A DNA stretch of 64,000 nt from Xanthomonas arboricola pv. populi (GCF_002939945.1 NZ_MDEB01000006.1:235494-299493), one strand, 5' to 3'. Numbered from the stretch's first letter, positions 52,857 to 62,306 are shown. Notes: generated from the sequence alone by a model not told the origin. Numbers and translations: made by a program.

Positions 52857-53165
52857 TCACCCCAGCCTGAGCGGTGCTTCGCTGGCCAGCGTTGCCTTGC
52901 GTTCGGCGCTGAACGCCCACCACGGCTGCGGCGCCTCTCCTTGCATGAAGCGCGTGATCGACAGGAATACGTCGATCACGCACGGGTCGTGCAGCACACC
53001 GGTCCGCAGGCACAGCTGCGCATACATGTCGTAGGCATCGCGACCGCGCAATTGCGCGGCAACGCGGATGCCGATCCGCTGCAGATCCTTTTCGCAGGCC
53101 GGCCCCACGTTCGGCAGGTCGGTCAGATGCAGCAGGTGCTTGCGATCGACCTTGGCGGGATTCAT
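52857..53165 (-). CDS. Cdd1 / 'pathogenicity locus' helix-hairpin-helix protein
   Basis: A 102-residue protein with a helix-hairpin-helix-like start (HLTDLPNVGPACEKDLQRIG) followed by AAQLRGRDAYDMYAQLCLRTG and the conserved DPCVIDVFLSITRFMQG, which identify the PF11731 (Cdd1) family. The HhH suggests DNA binding, but the biological role is not known. It begins 34 bp downstream of the parB stop and may be transcribed with parAB. Confidence 0.83.
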   Translation of the reverse strand: MNPAKVDRKHLLHLTDLPNVGPACEKDLQRIGIRVAAQLRGRDAYDMYAQLCLRTGVLHDPCVIDVFLSITRFMQGEAPQPWWAFSAERKATLASEAPLRLG

Positions 53166-53199
53166 TGCCGGGGATGCTCCTGGTGCGTGCGCAGAGAAC

Positions 53200-54117
53200 T
53201 CAGCTGCGCTGCACGCGCAGGCGTTCGAGCACGCCGTCCAGCGTGTCCAGGTCGGTGTAGTGGATCACCAGCTTGCCCTTGCCGCCGCGGCCGTGGTTGA
53301 ACACCACCTTGGTGCCCAGCGATTCGGACAGTTCGGTTTCCAGCGAGGCGATATCGGCCTGCGGCGCGGCGGTGGCCGGCTTGCCCTTGCGCAGCGCGCC
53401 GGGCACCTTGCCGGCGGCGAACTGCTGCGCACGGTGTTCGACCTCGCGCACCGACCAACCCTGGTCGGCCGCTTCCTGCGCCAGCTTGCTGGCCAGCTCC
53501 GGCGCCAGGGTGAGCAGCGCACGCGCATGGCCCATTTCCAGACGGCGGGTTTCCAGCAGCACGCGGATGGCCACCGGCAATTCCAGCAGCCGCAGCAGGT
53601 TGGACACCGACGCACGCGAACGACCCACCGCACCGGCGGCCTCGGCGTGGGTCAGCGAAAATTCGTCGATCAAGCGCTGCAGCGCCTGCGCTTCTTCCAG
53701 CGGGTTGAGGTCTTCGCGCTGGATGTTCTCGATCAGCGCCATCGCGATGACGGTGCGGTCGTCCAGTTCGCGCACCACCACCGGGACGTCGGTCAGCCCG
53801 GCCAGCTGCGAGGCGCGCCAGCGACGTTCGCCGGCCACGATCTCGTATTGCCCCGGCGCCAGCTCGCGCGCCACGATCGGCTGGATCACCCCCTGCGCCT
53901 TGATCGACTCCGCCAGCTCGGCCAGCTTGACCTCGTCCATCTCCTTGCGCGGCTGGTACTTGCCCGGCTGCAACTGGGTGACCGGCAACTGGCGCAAGCT
54001 GTCGCCCGGTTGCAACGCTTCCTCGCTGGCTGCGCTCGGCGCCGCTGCGGTCGGTCCCAACAGCGCTTCCAGGCCACGGCCCAGACCGCGCTTCTTTGCG
54101 GGGATCGGCTTGTTCAT
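53200..54117 (-). CDS. parB: Chromosome-partitioning protein ParB
   Basis: A 305-residue ParB: N-terminal LGRGLEALLG box that contacts ParA, CTP-binding motifs (QLQPGKYQPRK, GVIQPIVAREL, GERRWRASQLAG, ENIQREDLNPLEEA), the central helix-turn-helix for parS (SLTHAEAAGAVGRSRASVSNLLRLLEL), and the C-terminal dimer domain. It loads on parS near the origin and, with ParA, segregates chromosomes. I did not recognise a full-length parS match (TGTTTCACGTGAAACA) in the window. Coupled to parA (TGATG). Confidence 0.95.
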   Translation of the reverse strand: MNKPIPAKKRGLGRGLEALLGPTAAAPSAASEEALQPGDSLRQLPVTQLQPGKYQPRKEMDEVKLAELAESIKAQGVIQPIVARELAPGQYEIVAGERRWRASQLAGLTDVPVVVRELDDRTVIAMALIENIQREDLNPLEEAQALQRLIDEFSLTHAEAAGAVGRSRASVSNLLRLLELPVAIRVLLETRRLEMGHARALLTLAPELASKLAQEAADQGWSVREVEHRAQQFAAGKVPGALRKGKPATAAPQADIASLETELSESLGTKVVFNHGRGGKGKLVIHYTDLDTLDGVLERLRVQRS

Positions 54118-54914
54118 CAGACGGTCTCCACGGGCCGGTAGGCCTTGTTGCGGTCGTTCTGGCGGCGCAGGATTTCGCCGGCCAGCCCAAGGTAGGCCAC
54201 GCCACCGCGCGAGGTGCGGTCGTAACCGACGATGCTCTGACCATGGCTGGGCGCCTCGGCCAGGCGCACGTTGCGCGGCACGATGGTGCGGAACACCTTG
54301 TCGCCGAAATGCTCGGTCAGCTCGGCCGACACCGCATTGGCCAGGTTGTTGCGGATGTCGAACATCGTGCGCAGCACGCCTTCGATTTCCAGTGCCGGAT
54401 TGAGGTTGGCGCGCAACGCCTCGATGGTTTCCAGCAGCGCGGTCAGTCCTTCCAGCGCGTAGTACTCGCACTGCATCGGCACGATGATCGAATCGGCCGC
54501 GGTCAAGGCATTGAGCGTCAGCAGCGACAACGCCGGCGGGCAGTCGATCAGGATGAAGTCGTACTCGTCGCGGATCGGTGCCAGTGCGCGCTTGAGCCGT
54601 TGTTCGCGCTCGCCCTGATCCATCAGCTGGATCTCGGCAGCGGTCAGGTCGATGTTGCCCGGCAGCAGGTCGAAGCCTTCCGGCGCGGTGACCCGGATCT
54701 CGGCGGCGGTGTTTTCGCCCAGCAACAGGTCGCAGGTCGAGGCGGCCACATCGCGCTTGTCGATGCCGCTGCCCATGGTGGCGTTGCCCTGCGAGTCCAG
54801 ATCCACCAGCAACACACGCTTGGGCGCGCGCGCCAGGCCGGCCGCCAGATTGACCGCGGTCGTGGTCTTGCCGACGCCGCCTTTCTGGTTGGCAATGGCG
54901 ATGATCCGGGCCAT
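54117..54914 (-). CDS. parA: Chromosome-partitioning ATPase ParA
   Basis: A 265-residue deviant-Walker ATPase: IANQKGGVGKTTTAVN (signature Lys and P-loop, about 8-22), DLDSQGNATMG (A' motif), FILIDCPPALSLL (Walker B), and VPMQCEYYALEGL. ParA forms a nucleoid gradient that pulls ParB-bound origins. Its stop overlaps the parB start by one base. First gene of a leftward run parA-parB-cdd1-SUFU, and an indication that the window lies in the origin-proximal part of the chromosome. Confidence 0.95.
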   Translation of the reverse strand: MARIIAIANQKGGVGKTTTAVNLAAGLARAPKRVLLVDLDSQGNATMGSGIDKRDVAASTCDLLLGENTAAEIRVTAPEGFDLLPGNIDLTAAEIQLMDQGEREQRLKRALAPIRDEYDFILIDCPPALSLLTLNALTAADSIIVPMQCEYYALEGLTALLETIEALRANLNPALEIEGVLRTMFDIRNNLANAVSAELTEHFGDKVFRTIVPRNVRLAEAPSHGQSIVGYDRTSRGGVAYLGLAGEILRRQNDRNKAYRPVETV

Positions 54915-55029
54915 GCGGGAGAGCCTCGTGGGCAGGGAGTAAGACCGGCCATTATGCGGGCAGGGCGTCGGATCGGGAAATGCCGCCCGCCGCGGGGCGC
55001 TGCACGGGCGGCAATGACGGCTGCACCGG

Positions 55030-55695
55030 TCAGCCGGTGGGCGCAGCGCCGGCGGGCGGTTCCTTCATCGCCCGGTAGCGCTGCAGGATGTCGGCGATCT
55101 CGCCGTCCAGCGCCACCCGTTGCTGCTCGAAGCTGGTCTGCAGACGCAATTGCGCCATCAGTTCGCGATGGCGTTGCTGGATGTCGGCGGCCAGCTTGTC
55201 GGCCACCGCCTGGCCGGCCAGTTCACGGTCGCCGGCGCTGCGCAGCATGCTGGCCAGCCCTTCGCGCAGGCTGGTCACATTGAAGCGCGCGGTGTGGATG
55301 TTGTTGTCGACGATGGCGATGCGCTCGTTGAACACCCGGCGCAGGTCGTCCTCGCTCTGGTAGGACATCAACATCGCCTGATCGGTGCGCTGGCGCATCT
55401 GCTCGGCGGCCAGATCTGCCTGGCGTTGCTGCTCGCTGGCCGCAGCGGCGGCCCGCTCGTCGCCGCTCATGGCGCGCTGCACCTCGGCGCTGCGCAGGCC
55501 GCTCCTGGCGTTGAATTCGTCGCGCGCCTGGTTGACTGCTTCAGGCGGCAGCGTATCGCTGCACACCCGGGCACCGTTCTGGTTCCAGCAATACAGCTTC
55601 TTCTCGGCCGGCTTGTCCTGCGCCATGGCAGGCACGACGACAGCGGCCGCCGCAACGGCGACGAGTAACGCCAAACGGGTGTGTCTCGGCATCAT
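55030..55695 (-). CDS. DUF4124-like periplasmic protein
   Basis: A 221-residue protein with a signal peptide (hydrophobic 8-23, cleavage after AMAQ), a short DUF4124-type segment with a Cys pair (KKLYCWNQNGARVCSDTLPPEA), and a long charged coiled coil (about 70-210) rich in Gln, Arg and Ala. The ATG at 55695 follows AGGGGG. The coiled coil suggests a structural or adaptor role in the envelope. It follows pyrE by 22 bp and is likely in the same transcript. Confidence 0.72.
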   Translation of the reverse strand: MMPRHTRLALLVAVAAAAVVVPAMAQDKPAEKKLYCWNQNGARVCSDTLPPEAVNQARDEFNARSGLRSAEVQRAMSGDERAAAAASEQQRQADLAAEQMRQRTDQAMLMSYQSEDDLRRVFNERIAIVDNNIHTARFNVTSLREGLASMLRSAGDRELAGQAVADKLAADIQQRHRELMAQLRLQTSFEQQRVALDGEIADILQRYRAMKEPPAGAAPTG

Positions 55696-55717
55696 CGCAG
55701 CCCCCTGTCGCCTGCCG

Positions 55718-56377
55718 TCAGCCTGTGGTGTCGGTGCCGTAACGGCCACGATAGGCCAGCAGCGGTTCCCGGAAGCCCACAAGGTCGGCGTTTCCCGCCG
55801 CAAAAGCAAGCAGGTCGCCCAGGTTGGCCACCGCGATCACCGGGATGCCGGCCTCGGCCGCCACCGCCTGCGCGGCCGAGCGGCGATCCTGCTCGGAGGC
55901 GATCTCCTGCCGGTCCAGCGCCACGACGATCCCGGACGGAATGCCGCCGGCGCCACGGATGATGCCCAGCGCCTCGCGGATCGCGGTACCGGCGGTGATC
56001 ACGTCGTCGACGATCAACACCTTGCGCCCCTGAAGCGGCGCACCGATCAGGCTGCCGCCCTCGCCATGGTCCTTGGCTTCCTTGCGGTTGAACGCCAGCG
56101 GCAGATCGCGCCCGCGCCCGGCATAGGCGCAGGCCAGCGCGGTCGCCAGCGGAATGCCCTTGTAGGCTGGCCCGAACAGCAGATCGAACTCCACCCCGTC
56201 CGTATCGATCGCATCGGCATAGCACTGCGCCAGCTGCGCGGTCTTGGCGCCCGAATCGAAGCGCCCGGCATTGAAGAAATACGGACTGAGCCGCCCGGAC
56301 TTGAGCGTGAACTCGCCAAAGCGCAGGGCATCGGCGCCCAGGGCCAGCTGCAGGAAACGGGTGCGGTGGTCGGTCAT
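55718..56377 (-). CDS. pyrE: Orotate phosphoribosyltransferase
   Basis: A 219-residue enzyme with FGEFTLKSGRLSPYFFNAG, FGPAYKGIPLA, FNRKEAKDHGEGG (flexible catalytic loop) and the PRPP-binding VLIVDDVITAGTAIREAL. It makes OMP from orotate and PRPP in pyrimidine synthesis. Gene start from the ATG at 56377. It is divergent from xth with an inverted pair of GGGAAT repeat blocks between them, which is the arrangement I recall near pyrE in xanthomonads. Confidence 0.95.
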   Translation of the reverse strand: MTDHRTRFLQLALGADALRFGEFTLKSGRLSPYFFNAGRFDSGAKTAQLAQCYADAIDTDGVEFDLLFGPAYKGIPLATALACAYAGRGRDLPLAFNRKEAKDHGEGGSLIGAPLQGRKVLIVDDVITAGTAIREALGIIRGAGGIPSGIVVALDRQEIASEQDRRSAAQAVAAEAGIPVIAVANLGDLLAFAAGNADLVGFREPLLAYRGRYGTDTTG

Positions 56378-56382
56378 TGGAC

Positions 56383-56492
56383 GGGAATGGGGAATAGGGA
56401 ATCGGGAATGGTAAACGCATCGCGCCTCGGCAGCCTTCCGCATGCGCCTGGGGTAGGCTTTACGATTCCCCATTCCCAATTCCCCATTTCCC
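56383..56492. repeat. Inverted pair of GGGAAT repeat blocks between pyrE and xth
   Basis: Left block 56383-56416 (units GGGAATGGGGAATAGGGAATC) and right block 56459-56492 are approximate reverse complements, so transcripts could form a hairpin of about 33 bp with a loop of about 40. They lie in the divergent promoter region. The same units occur singly at 4911-4948 and 49888-49918. Confidence 0.78.
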
Positions 56493-56499
56493 GGCCCTT

Positions 56500-57300
56500 A
56501 TGCGCATCATCAGTTTCAACGCCAACGGCCTGCGCTCGGCCGCCAGCAAGGGTTTCTTCGAGTGGTTCGCCGAGCAGGACGCCGACGTGCTGTGCGTGCA
56601 GGAGACCAAGGCCCAGGAGCATCAGCTGGCCGGTCCCACGTTCCTGCCCGCCGGCTACAAGGCCTGGTTCCGCGACGCCAGCACCAAGAAGGGCTACAGC
56701 GGCGTGGCCATCTACAGCAGGCACGCGCCCGATGAAGTGCGCACCGCGCTGGGCTGGCCCGAGTTCGACGAAGAAGGCCGCTATGTCGAAGCGCGCTTCG
56801 GCAACCTCAGCGTGGTGTCCTTTTATATCCCTTCCGGCTCTTCGGGCGAGTTGCGTCAGGGCTACAAGTTCCAGGTGATGGAATGGCTGCGGCCGATCCT
56901 GGAGCAGTGGCTGGCCAGCGGCCGGCAGTACGTGCTGTGCGGCGACTGGAACATCGTGCGCTCGGCGCTGGACATCAAGAACTGGAAGTCCAACCAGAAG
57001 AATTCCGGCTGCCTGCCGCCCGAGCGCGACTGGCTCAACGGCCTGTGCGCCGATGCGCTGGAAGACGCCAGCGCCGCCAGCGGCCGCGGCTGGGTCGATA
57101 CCTACCGCGTGCTGCATCCCCAGGGCCAGGACTACACCTGGTGGAGCAACCGCGGCGCGGCGCGCACCAACAACGTCGGTTGGCGCATCGACTACCAACT
57201 GGTCACCCCCGGCCTGCGCGACAAGGTGAAGGCCTGCTCCATCTACCGCGAGCAGCGCTTCTCCGACCACGCGCCGTACATCGTGGATTACGCGGAGTGA
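56500..57300 (+). CDS. xth: Exodeoxyribonuclease III / AP endonuclease
   Basis: A 266-residue EEP-fold nuclease: MRIISFNANGLRSA, catalytic Glu in CVQETKAQ, SGVAIYSRHAP, CGDWNIVRS, and SDHAPYIVDY at the end (catalytic Asp-His). It cuts at abasic sites in base-excision repair and trims 3' ends. The ATG lies 8 bases after a repeat block that overlaps the usual leader, so no classic ribosome site is seen. Monocistronic, facing away from pyrE. Confidence 0.94.
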   Translation: MRIISFNANGLRSAASKGFFEWFAEQDADVLCVQETKAQEHQLAGPTFLPAGYKAWFRDASTKKGYSGVAIYSRHAPDEVRTALGWPEFDEEGRYVEARFGNLSVVSFYIPSGSSGELRQGYKFQVMEWLRPILEQWLASGRQYVLCGDWNIVRSALDIKNWKSNQKNSGCLPPERDWLNGLCADALEDASAASGRGWVDTYRVLHPQGQDYTWWSNRGAARTNNVGWRIDYQLVTPGLRDKVKACSIYREQRFSDHAPYIVDYAE

Positions 57301-57625
57301 GTCAGGACCCGGCAGTGCCTTATGACAGGCAGCGTGCGCGTCTTGCCGGCACCGCGCTGGACCTGGCTGGCGACATCGCCGGCCGGCATCGTGGCTGGCA
57401 GGGCAGGGTGATGGCTAGTCGCCCTCGCTCGCCTTCGAGCGGCCTGACGCCGCCGATGACGACATCGGGCATCGGCGCGCTATCGCGCCACGCCGGTACC
57501 GCAGATGCCGGGTCTGCGGACACGATCCGGGACACGCCGTGTGCCTGTGGCAGCTCGCTTCCTGCGACGACAAGACGTATTCGTTCGGCCGCGCCGGTCG
57601 CCTTCCGCTTGCAGCGGCCACGCGC
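57301..57625. other. Intergenic region
   Basis: About 325 bases between xth and the AmpG-like gene, both rightward. The frame of the permease stays open upstream to 57539 but those residues are Arg/Ser-rich and lack a membrane segment, so the start is set at 57626. No other feature is visible. Confidence 0.5.
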
Positions 57626-58921
57626 ATGACCAAGCCGACTCCTCCCTACAAGGGCTGGCGCGGCATCCGGCACGCCTTCGCCACGCCATCGGCCGCGACC
57701 ATGGCGCTGCTCGGTTTCGGCAGTGGGCTGCCGTTCCTGCTGATCGCCTCGCAGACCCTGTCGACCCGGTTGCGCGATGTTGGCCTGGATCTGGGCAGCA
57801 TCGGCCTGATCAGCCTGGCCAGCTTCTTCTATCTGCTCAAATTTCTGTGGGCACCACTGATCGATCGCTATGCCTTCCCGCTCACCGCATTTCTGGGGCG
57901 CCGGCGTTCCTGGCTGCTGGTGGCGCAGATCGGCGTCACCATCGGCTTGTTCGCGCTGGCGTATTCGCGCCCGGACCTCAGCGTGACCGGCTTGATTGGC
58001 TGGGTCTTGTTTGCCTCGTTCTGGGGTGCCACCCAGGACTCGGTCGTGGATGCTTACCGCATCGAAATCGCCCCGGATGCGGCGCAGGCCGCGCTGGCAG
58101 CGACTTACACGCTGGGCTATCGCATCGGCCTGATCCTGGGCGGGGCGGGTGCGCTGTACATGGCCGAGTACCTGGGCTGGACCTGGGCCTACGTGGGCAT
58201 GGCGGCACTGATGCTGCTGCCGATCACCACCACCTTGGTGTGCCGCGAGCCCGACCGCCCCGAGGCCACGGTGGTGCGTCGCGTCGACTTCGCGGGTGCA
58301 TTTTGGCAGCCGATTTCCAGTTTCTTTTCCAGCAATGGCCTGGCGCTGGGCATCGTGCTGCTGCTGTTCGTGGGCTTGTACAAGTTCCCCGATCAGGTCA
58401 TCGGCGTGATGGCAGGGCCGTTCTATCTGGACTCGGGCTTTACCAAGGCCGATATCGCCACAGTCTCCAAATTGTTCGGTGTCTGGATGGGGATCGTGGG
58501 CGCGTTTGCCGGCGGCGCGGCAGTGGCGGCGTTCGGCTTCCGGCGCATGCTGCTGGTCGCCGCCCTGGGCGTGGCGCTGTCCAATCTCGCCTTCCTGCTG
58601 ATGGCGCATAACCCCGGTAAACTGTGGGCGTTCTATGCCGCGCTCAGCGCCGACAACCTGTTTCAAGGCTTCGCTGCCACGGTGCTGGTGGCCTTCATGT
58701 CCTCGCTGACCGACCGCAACTTCACCGCAACCCAGTATGCGTTGCTGGTCTCGCTGGCGAATCTGCCCGGCAAGTTCGCCGGCGGGATTTCGGGCTTTGT
58801 GGTCGAGGCGACGTCTTACAGCACCTTCTTCATCTTCAGCGCCCTCACCGTGATTCCCACCCTGGCATTGCTGGCCTGGCTGTGGCCACGCCTGTTGGCG
58901 CATGACCGGCGGCCGGATTGA
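57626..58921 (+). CDS. ampG: AmpG-like muropeptide permease (PAT/MFS family)
   Basis: A 431-residue integral membrane protein with about 12 helices. Features of the AmpG/PAT family: GLPFLLIASQTLSTRLRDVG at the first helix, KFLWAPLIDRY, RRRSWLLVAQI, WGATQDSVVDAYRIE, and DRNFTATQYALLVSLANLPGK. AmpG imports GlcNAc-anhydroMurNAc peptides for murein recycling and indirectly controls AmpR-dependent beta-lactamase. The nearby anmK fits, although other PAT substrates cannot be excluded. Confidence 0.85.
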   Translation: MTKPTPPYKGWRGIRHAFATPSAATMALLGFGSGLPFLLIASQTLSTRLRDVGLDLGSIGLISLASFFYLLKFLWAPLIDRYAFPLTAFLGRRRSWLLVAQIGVTIGLFALAYSRPDLSVTGLIGWVLFASFWGATQDSVVDAYRIEIAPDAAQAALAATYTLGYRIGLILGGAGALYMAEYLGWTWAYVGMAALMLLPITTTLVCREPDRPEATVVRRVDFAGAFWQPISSFFSSNGLALGIVLLLFVGLYKFPDQVIGVMAGPFYLDSGFTKADIATVSKLFGVWMGIVGAFAGGAAVAAFGFRRMLLVAALGVALSNLAFLLMAHNPGKLWAFYAALSADNLFQGFAATVLVAFMSSLTDRNFTATQYALLVSLANLPGKFAGGISGFVVEATSYSTFFIFSALTVIPTLALLAWLWPRLLAHDRRPD

Positions 58922-58979
58922 AACGTCCGCCAAGGTTGCCGATGATGCGGGCGGGGCAGTGCAGTGCACGAGGAAAGGC

Positions 58980-59207
58980 ATGACCGATCTGGTGTTGCGG
59001 GACATCGCTCCATTGCTGGTGGACAGGATTCGTCGCATCTCCGTCGCACGCGGCTGGACCCAGCACCAGACCGTGATGCATCTGCTCGAACAGGGCCTGT
59101 TCGCAAGCGAATACGAAGTCACCGGTGGCCTGCAACACGCGGAAGCCGATGCCCTGGCCGAAGCGATTGCCGCGCTCAAGGCGCTGCCGGCGGGGAATAA
59201 TCCGTAG
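58980..59207 (+). CDS. Small hypothetical protein, possibly ribbon-helix-helix-like
   Basis: A 75-residue frame with AGGAAAGG before the ATG. The sequence TDLVLRDIAPLLVDRIRRISVARGWTQHQTVMHLLEQGL gives a strand-helix-helix pattern like Arc/MetJ-type DNA-binding proteins, followed by an Ala/Glu-rich helical tail. No toxin partner gene is adjacent. It is 58 bp downstream of the permease and may be co-transcribed. Confidence 0.6.
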   Translation: MTDLVLRDIAPLLVDRIRRISVARGWTQHQTVMHLLEQGLFASEYEVTGGLQHAEADALAEAIAALKALPAGNNP

Positions 59208-59464
59208 CGCTGCAAACCGTCAGCCAGCGCTGCCAGACGTGCGAATCCACTCGGCGCGAGGATGTTGTGCGAATGCGGATGGTTCGGTCACAAGCCCTTG
59301 CATGCTGCCGAGAAGGGCCCGGACTCCTGTGCATTCGCCGGCTTCAACCGCGCACGTCACCGCCACTCCTGGTCAATTGAGCGCTGGTCGCGTCGCAGAA
59401 TGCGAGGCAGGGCATCATCAGGAAGCCACGTTATTGGCATCAAGCTCAAGCCGATCCGGGCCAC

Positions 59465-60607
59465 TTACGCCGGATAGATCGCCCCCAGCAACCGCGGCCC
59501 GGCTGCCCCGGTCACCGACGGCAGATTGGCCGCCTGGCCTGCGAGCAGCTCCGCGGCCAACCATGCGAACCCCATTGCCTCCAGATAGTCCGGATCCAGC
59601 CCATGCCGCGCGCTGGATTCCACCACCGCGCCCGGCAGTCGCGCCGCCAGTCGTGTCATCAACACCGGATTACGCACCCCGCCACCGCACACCAGCACCC
59701 GGCGGGTCTCGGGCTGTAGCCGCAGCAACGCGTCGGCGACACTGGCCGCGGTCAGTTCGAGCAGGGTCGCCTGCACATCGGCCGCGGACAGCGCCACGTT
59801 TCCCACTGACCGCATCGCCTGCATCGCCCAGTCCAGATGGAACTGCTCGCGTCCGGTGCTCTTGGGCGGCGCCAGCGCAAACCACGGGTCGGCCAACAAC
59901 GCCTGCAGCAGTGCCGTATCGACGCGCCCGCTGGCGGCAAACGCACCATCGGCATCGAACGACGTGCCGCGATGTTGCTGGCACCAGCTGTCCAGCAATG
60001 CGTTGGCCGGGCCGGTATCGAAGCCCAGCACCGCCCCATCGCGCGGGATCAGCGTCAGGTTGCCGATGCCACCCAGATTGAGCACCGCACGATCTTCATC
60101 GCCCGCGCCCAGCATGGCCAGGTGGAAGGCCGGCATCAGCGGCGCGCCTTGACCGCCGGCAGCCACATCGCGACGGCGGAAATCGGCCACCGTGGTGATG
60201 CCGGTGTGCTCGGCAATCCGGCTGGCATCGCCGATCTGCCAGGTGAAGGCCGGATCGGCCTGGGGTCGATGCCGAATGGTCTGCCCATGCGAGCCGATCG
60301 CGCGAACGCGCCCACGCGCGATGCCGCTGTCGCGGATCAGTTGATTGGCCGCGGCCGCAAACGCCAGCCCTACCTGCGCATCCAGGTGTCCAAGCGCATC
60401 GATGGCGATCATGTCGGCGCCCTGGCCCAGCATCACCAGCGTCTCGCGCAGCTGCGGCTCCCAGGCCACCGTCGTGCCGGCAACCAGTTCGCAGCGTCGC
60501 TGCCCGTCGTCGGTAAAGCGCACCAGCGCAGCATCGATGCCGTCGGCGCTGGTGCCCGACATCAGGCCCAGATAGAACGGGGATTCCAGGTGTTCCGGAG
60601 CAGACAT
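59465..60607 (-). CDS. anmK: Anhydro-N-acetylmuramic acid kinase
   Basis: A 380-residue sugar kinase with the N-terminal phosphate loop [66 protein letters not shown] and the C-terminal [12 protein letters not shown]. It phosphorylates and opens anhydroMurNAc to MurNAc-6-P in murein recycling. The ATG at 60607 is taken as it starts the conserved fold. It lies 281 bp downstream of the M23 peptidase in the same direction. Confidence 0.95.
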   Translation of the reverse strand: MSAPEHLESPFYLGLMSGTSADGIDAALVRFTDDGQRRCELVAGTTVAWEPQLRETLVMLGQGADMIAIDALGHLDAQVGLAFAAAANQLIRDSGIARGRVRAIGSHGQTIRHRPQADPAFTWQIGDASRIAEHTGITTVADFRRRDVAAGGQGAPLMPAFHLAMLGAGDEDRAVLNLGGIGNLTLIPRDGAVLGFDTGPANALLDSWCQQHRGTSFDADGAFAASGRVDTALLQALLADPWFALAPPKSTGREQFHLDWAMQAMRSVGNVALSAADVQATLLELTAASVADALLRLQPETRRVLVCGGGVRNPVLMTRLAARLPGAVVESSARHGLDPDYLEAMGFAWLAAELLAGQAANLPSVTGAAGPRLLGAIYPA

Positions 60608-60887
60608 GCCAGAGCCAGTTGCACAGTGGTCGTGCAGCTTGTGCAGCCGGCGCAGGAGAGTCAACCGGCCTTGCGCGCAGCGCGGTGGAACGATGGGCGA
60701 TGCGCTCGCCAGGCAAGCGCTCCACCCGTGGCGCCGACTGTCGCGTCGGCACCACGGGGTCCACTAGTCGCTGGCAGCAACCCGGCGCCGTCTGTGGCGT
60801 CGCGTGAGCTAAAACCCCACGCGAACGGGTGCGCAGTCGTCCGGTCTGCAGTTGCCAGTCGGCGGCTGAGAAGTCAGCCGCGCCGAC

Positions 60888-62306
60888 TCAACCGCGCGGC
60901 TTGCCCCTGGCAGGCTTGCCGGCGTCGGCGTAGATCACCTTCTCCATGCCTTCGATACGCGCCAGCGCCGGCGCCGTCTGCGCGCGGAAGGCGGCCAGCT
61001 CGGCGCCCTGCAACGGCTCGGGCGGCGGCATGGTCACCGACATCGGGTTGCGCTGCTGGCCGGCGACACGGAATTCGTAATGCAGATGCGGGCCGGTCGC
61101 CAGGCCGGTCATCCCGACATAGCCGATCACCGTGCCCTGGTTGATGCGTTGGCCGGCCTTGATCTTGCCGAAGCGCGACATGTGCCCGTACAGCGTGCTG
61201 AAGTTCTTGCCGTGGTCCAGGATCACCACATTGCCGTAGCCGCGCTGGGTTCCGGCGAACACCACCCGCGCGTCGCCAGCGGCCATGATCGGCGTGCCCG
61301 AGGCTGCGGCATAGTCCACGCCCTTGTGCATGCGCATCGTGCCCAGCACCGGATGCTTGCGCGCGCCAAAGGTCGAACTGATGCGGCTGTAGGCCACCGG
61401 CATCCGGATGAAGCTCTTCTTCAACGGCCGGCCGGTGAGGTCGAAATACTCGGCCGGTTTGCCGGCACGCTCGAAGCGGAAACCGGTGTAGGTCTTGCCG
61501 CCGGTGGTAAAGGTCGCCGCCAGGATGTCGCCGGTGTTGATCCGCTCGCCTTCGCGCCAGGTCTCGTCCATCACCACGCTGAAGCGATCGCCCGGCTGCA
61601 GATCCTTGTCGAAGTCGATGTCGTACTTGAAGATCTCGTCGGTCATGATCGCCACCGCCGCCGGCGACAGCCCCGACTTGCCGGCAGACGCGTACAGCGA
61701 GCTGCTGATTTCCCCGCTTGCCACCACCGTGCGCGTGGTCGTGGCCCGCTCGGTGACGTTCTCGCGGACGCTGTCGCCCAGCAGGCGCAGCTCCACGCGG
61801 TGGCTGTCGTCGCGGTCGAAGCGCAATGCGCGCAGCTCGCCCGGCGTCGGCATGTCGAAGGCGATCTCGGCGCCCGGACGCAGCTTGGTCAGCGCCTCCT
61901 TGGTGCCTGGATGCGCCAGTACCTGGTACATCACCGCGGTCGGGATTCCCAATTCGCCGAACAAGGTACTCAGCGTCTGCCCCGATTTGACCTGCAGAAT
62001 TTCCCAATCGGTGCTCGGCGCCAGCTGCTTGCGGCTCGGTACCAACGGCGGCAGCGGCAAGGCCAGCGTGGAATGGCTGGACAGCGGCGTATCGATGGCG
62101 TTGGAGAAGCCCGGCACAATCGTGGCCACCAGCGCACCAATGGTTGCGAACAGGCTGGCGTGGATCCAATGACGGCGCGTCCATTGGTCGTTGAATGCCG
62201 CCGGAAGATGCGCCTTGAGCTTGCGATGCAGGGCAGTGTCGTGGAGGACGTGGAGGCGTTCTTGAAAGCGCCGTTTGCGTGCACGGCCGTGCTCTGAGTT
62301 CTGCAT
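60888..62306 (-). CDS. M23 family murein endopeptidase with OapA/LysM-like N-terminus
   Basis: A 472-residue protein. A basic cytoplasmic tail precedes one membrane helix (about 49-68). An OapA/LysM-like region follows (DWEILQVKSGQTLSTLFGELGIP), then a second domain (about 200-300), and the LytM peptidase with Zn ligands in KHPVLGTMRMHKGVDYAA (His, Asp) and ATGPHLHYEFR (HxH), which are intact, so it should be active. Such proteins (MepM/YebA type) cut D,D-crosslinks to allow murein growth. It is divergent from tyrS and upstream of anmK. Confidence 0.92.
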   Translation of the reverse strand: MQNSEHGRARKRRFQERLHVLHDTALHRKLKAHLPAAFNDQWTRRHWIHASLFATIGALVATIVPGFSNAIDTPLSSHSTLALPLPPLVPSRKQLAPSTDWEILQVKSGQTLSTLFGELGIPTAVMYQVLAHPGTKEALTKLRPGAEIAFDMPTPGELRALRFDRDDSHRVELRLLGDSVRENVTERATTTRTVVASGEISSSLYASAGKSGLSPAAVAIMTDEIFKYDIDFDKDLQPGDRFSVVMDETWREGERINTGDILAATFTTGGKTYTGFRFERAGKPAEYFDLTGRPLKKSFIRMPVAYSRISSTFGARKHPVLGTMRMHKGVDYAAASGTPIMAAGDARVVFAGTQRGYGNVVILDHGKNFSTLYGHMSRFGKIKAGQRINQGTVIGYVGMTGLATGPHLHYEFRVAGQQRNPMSVTMPPPEPLQGAELAAFRAQTAPALARIEGMEKVIYADAGKPARGKPRG

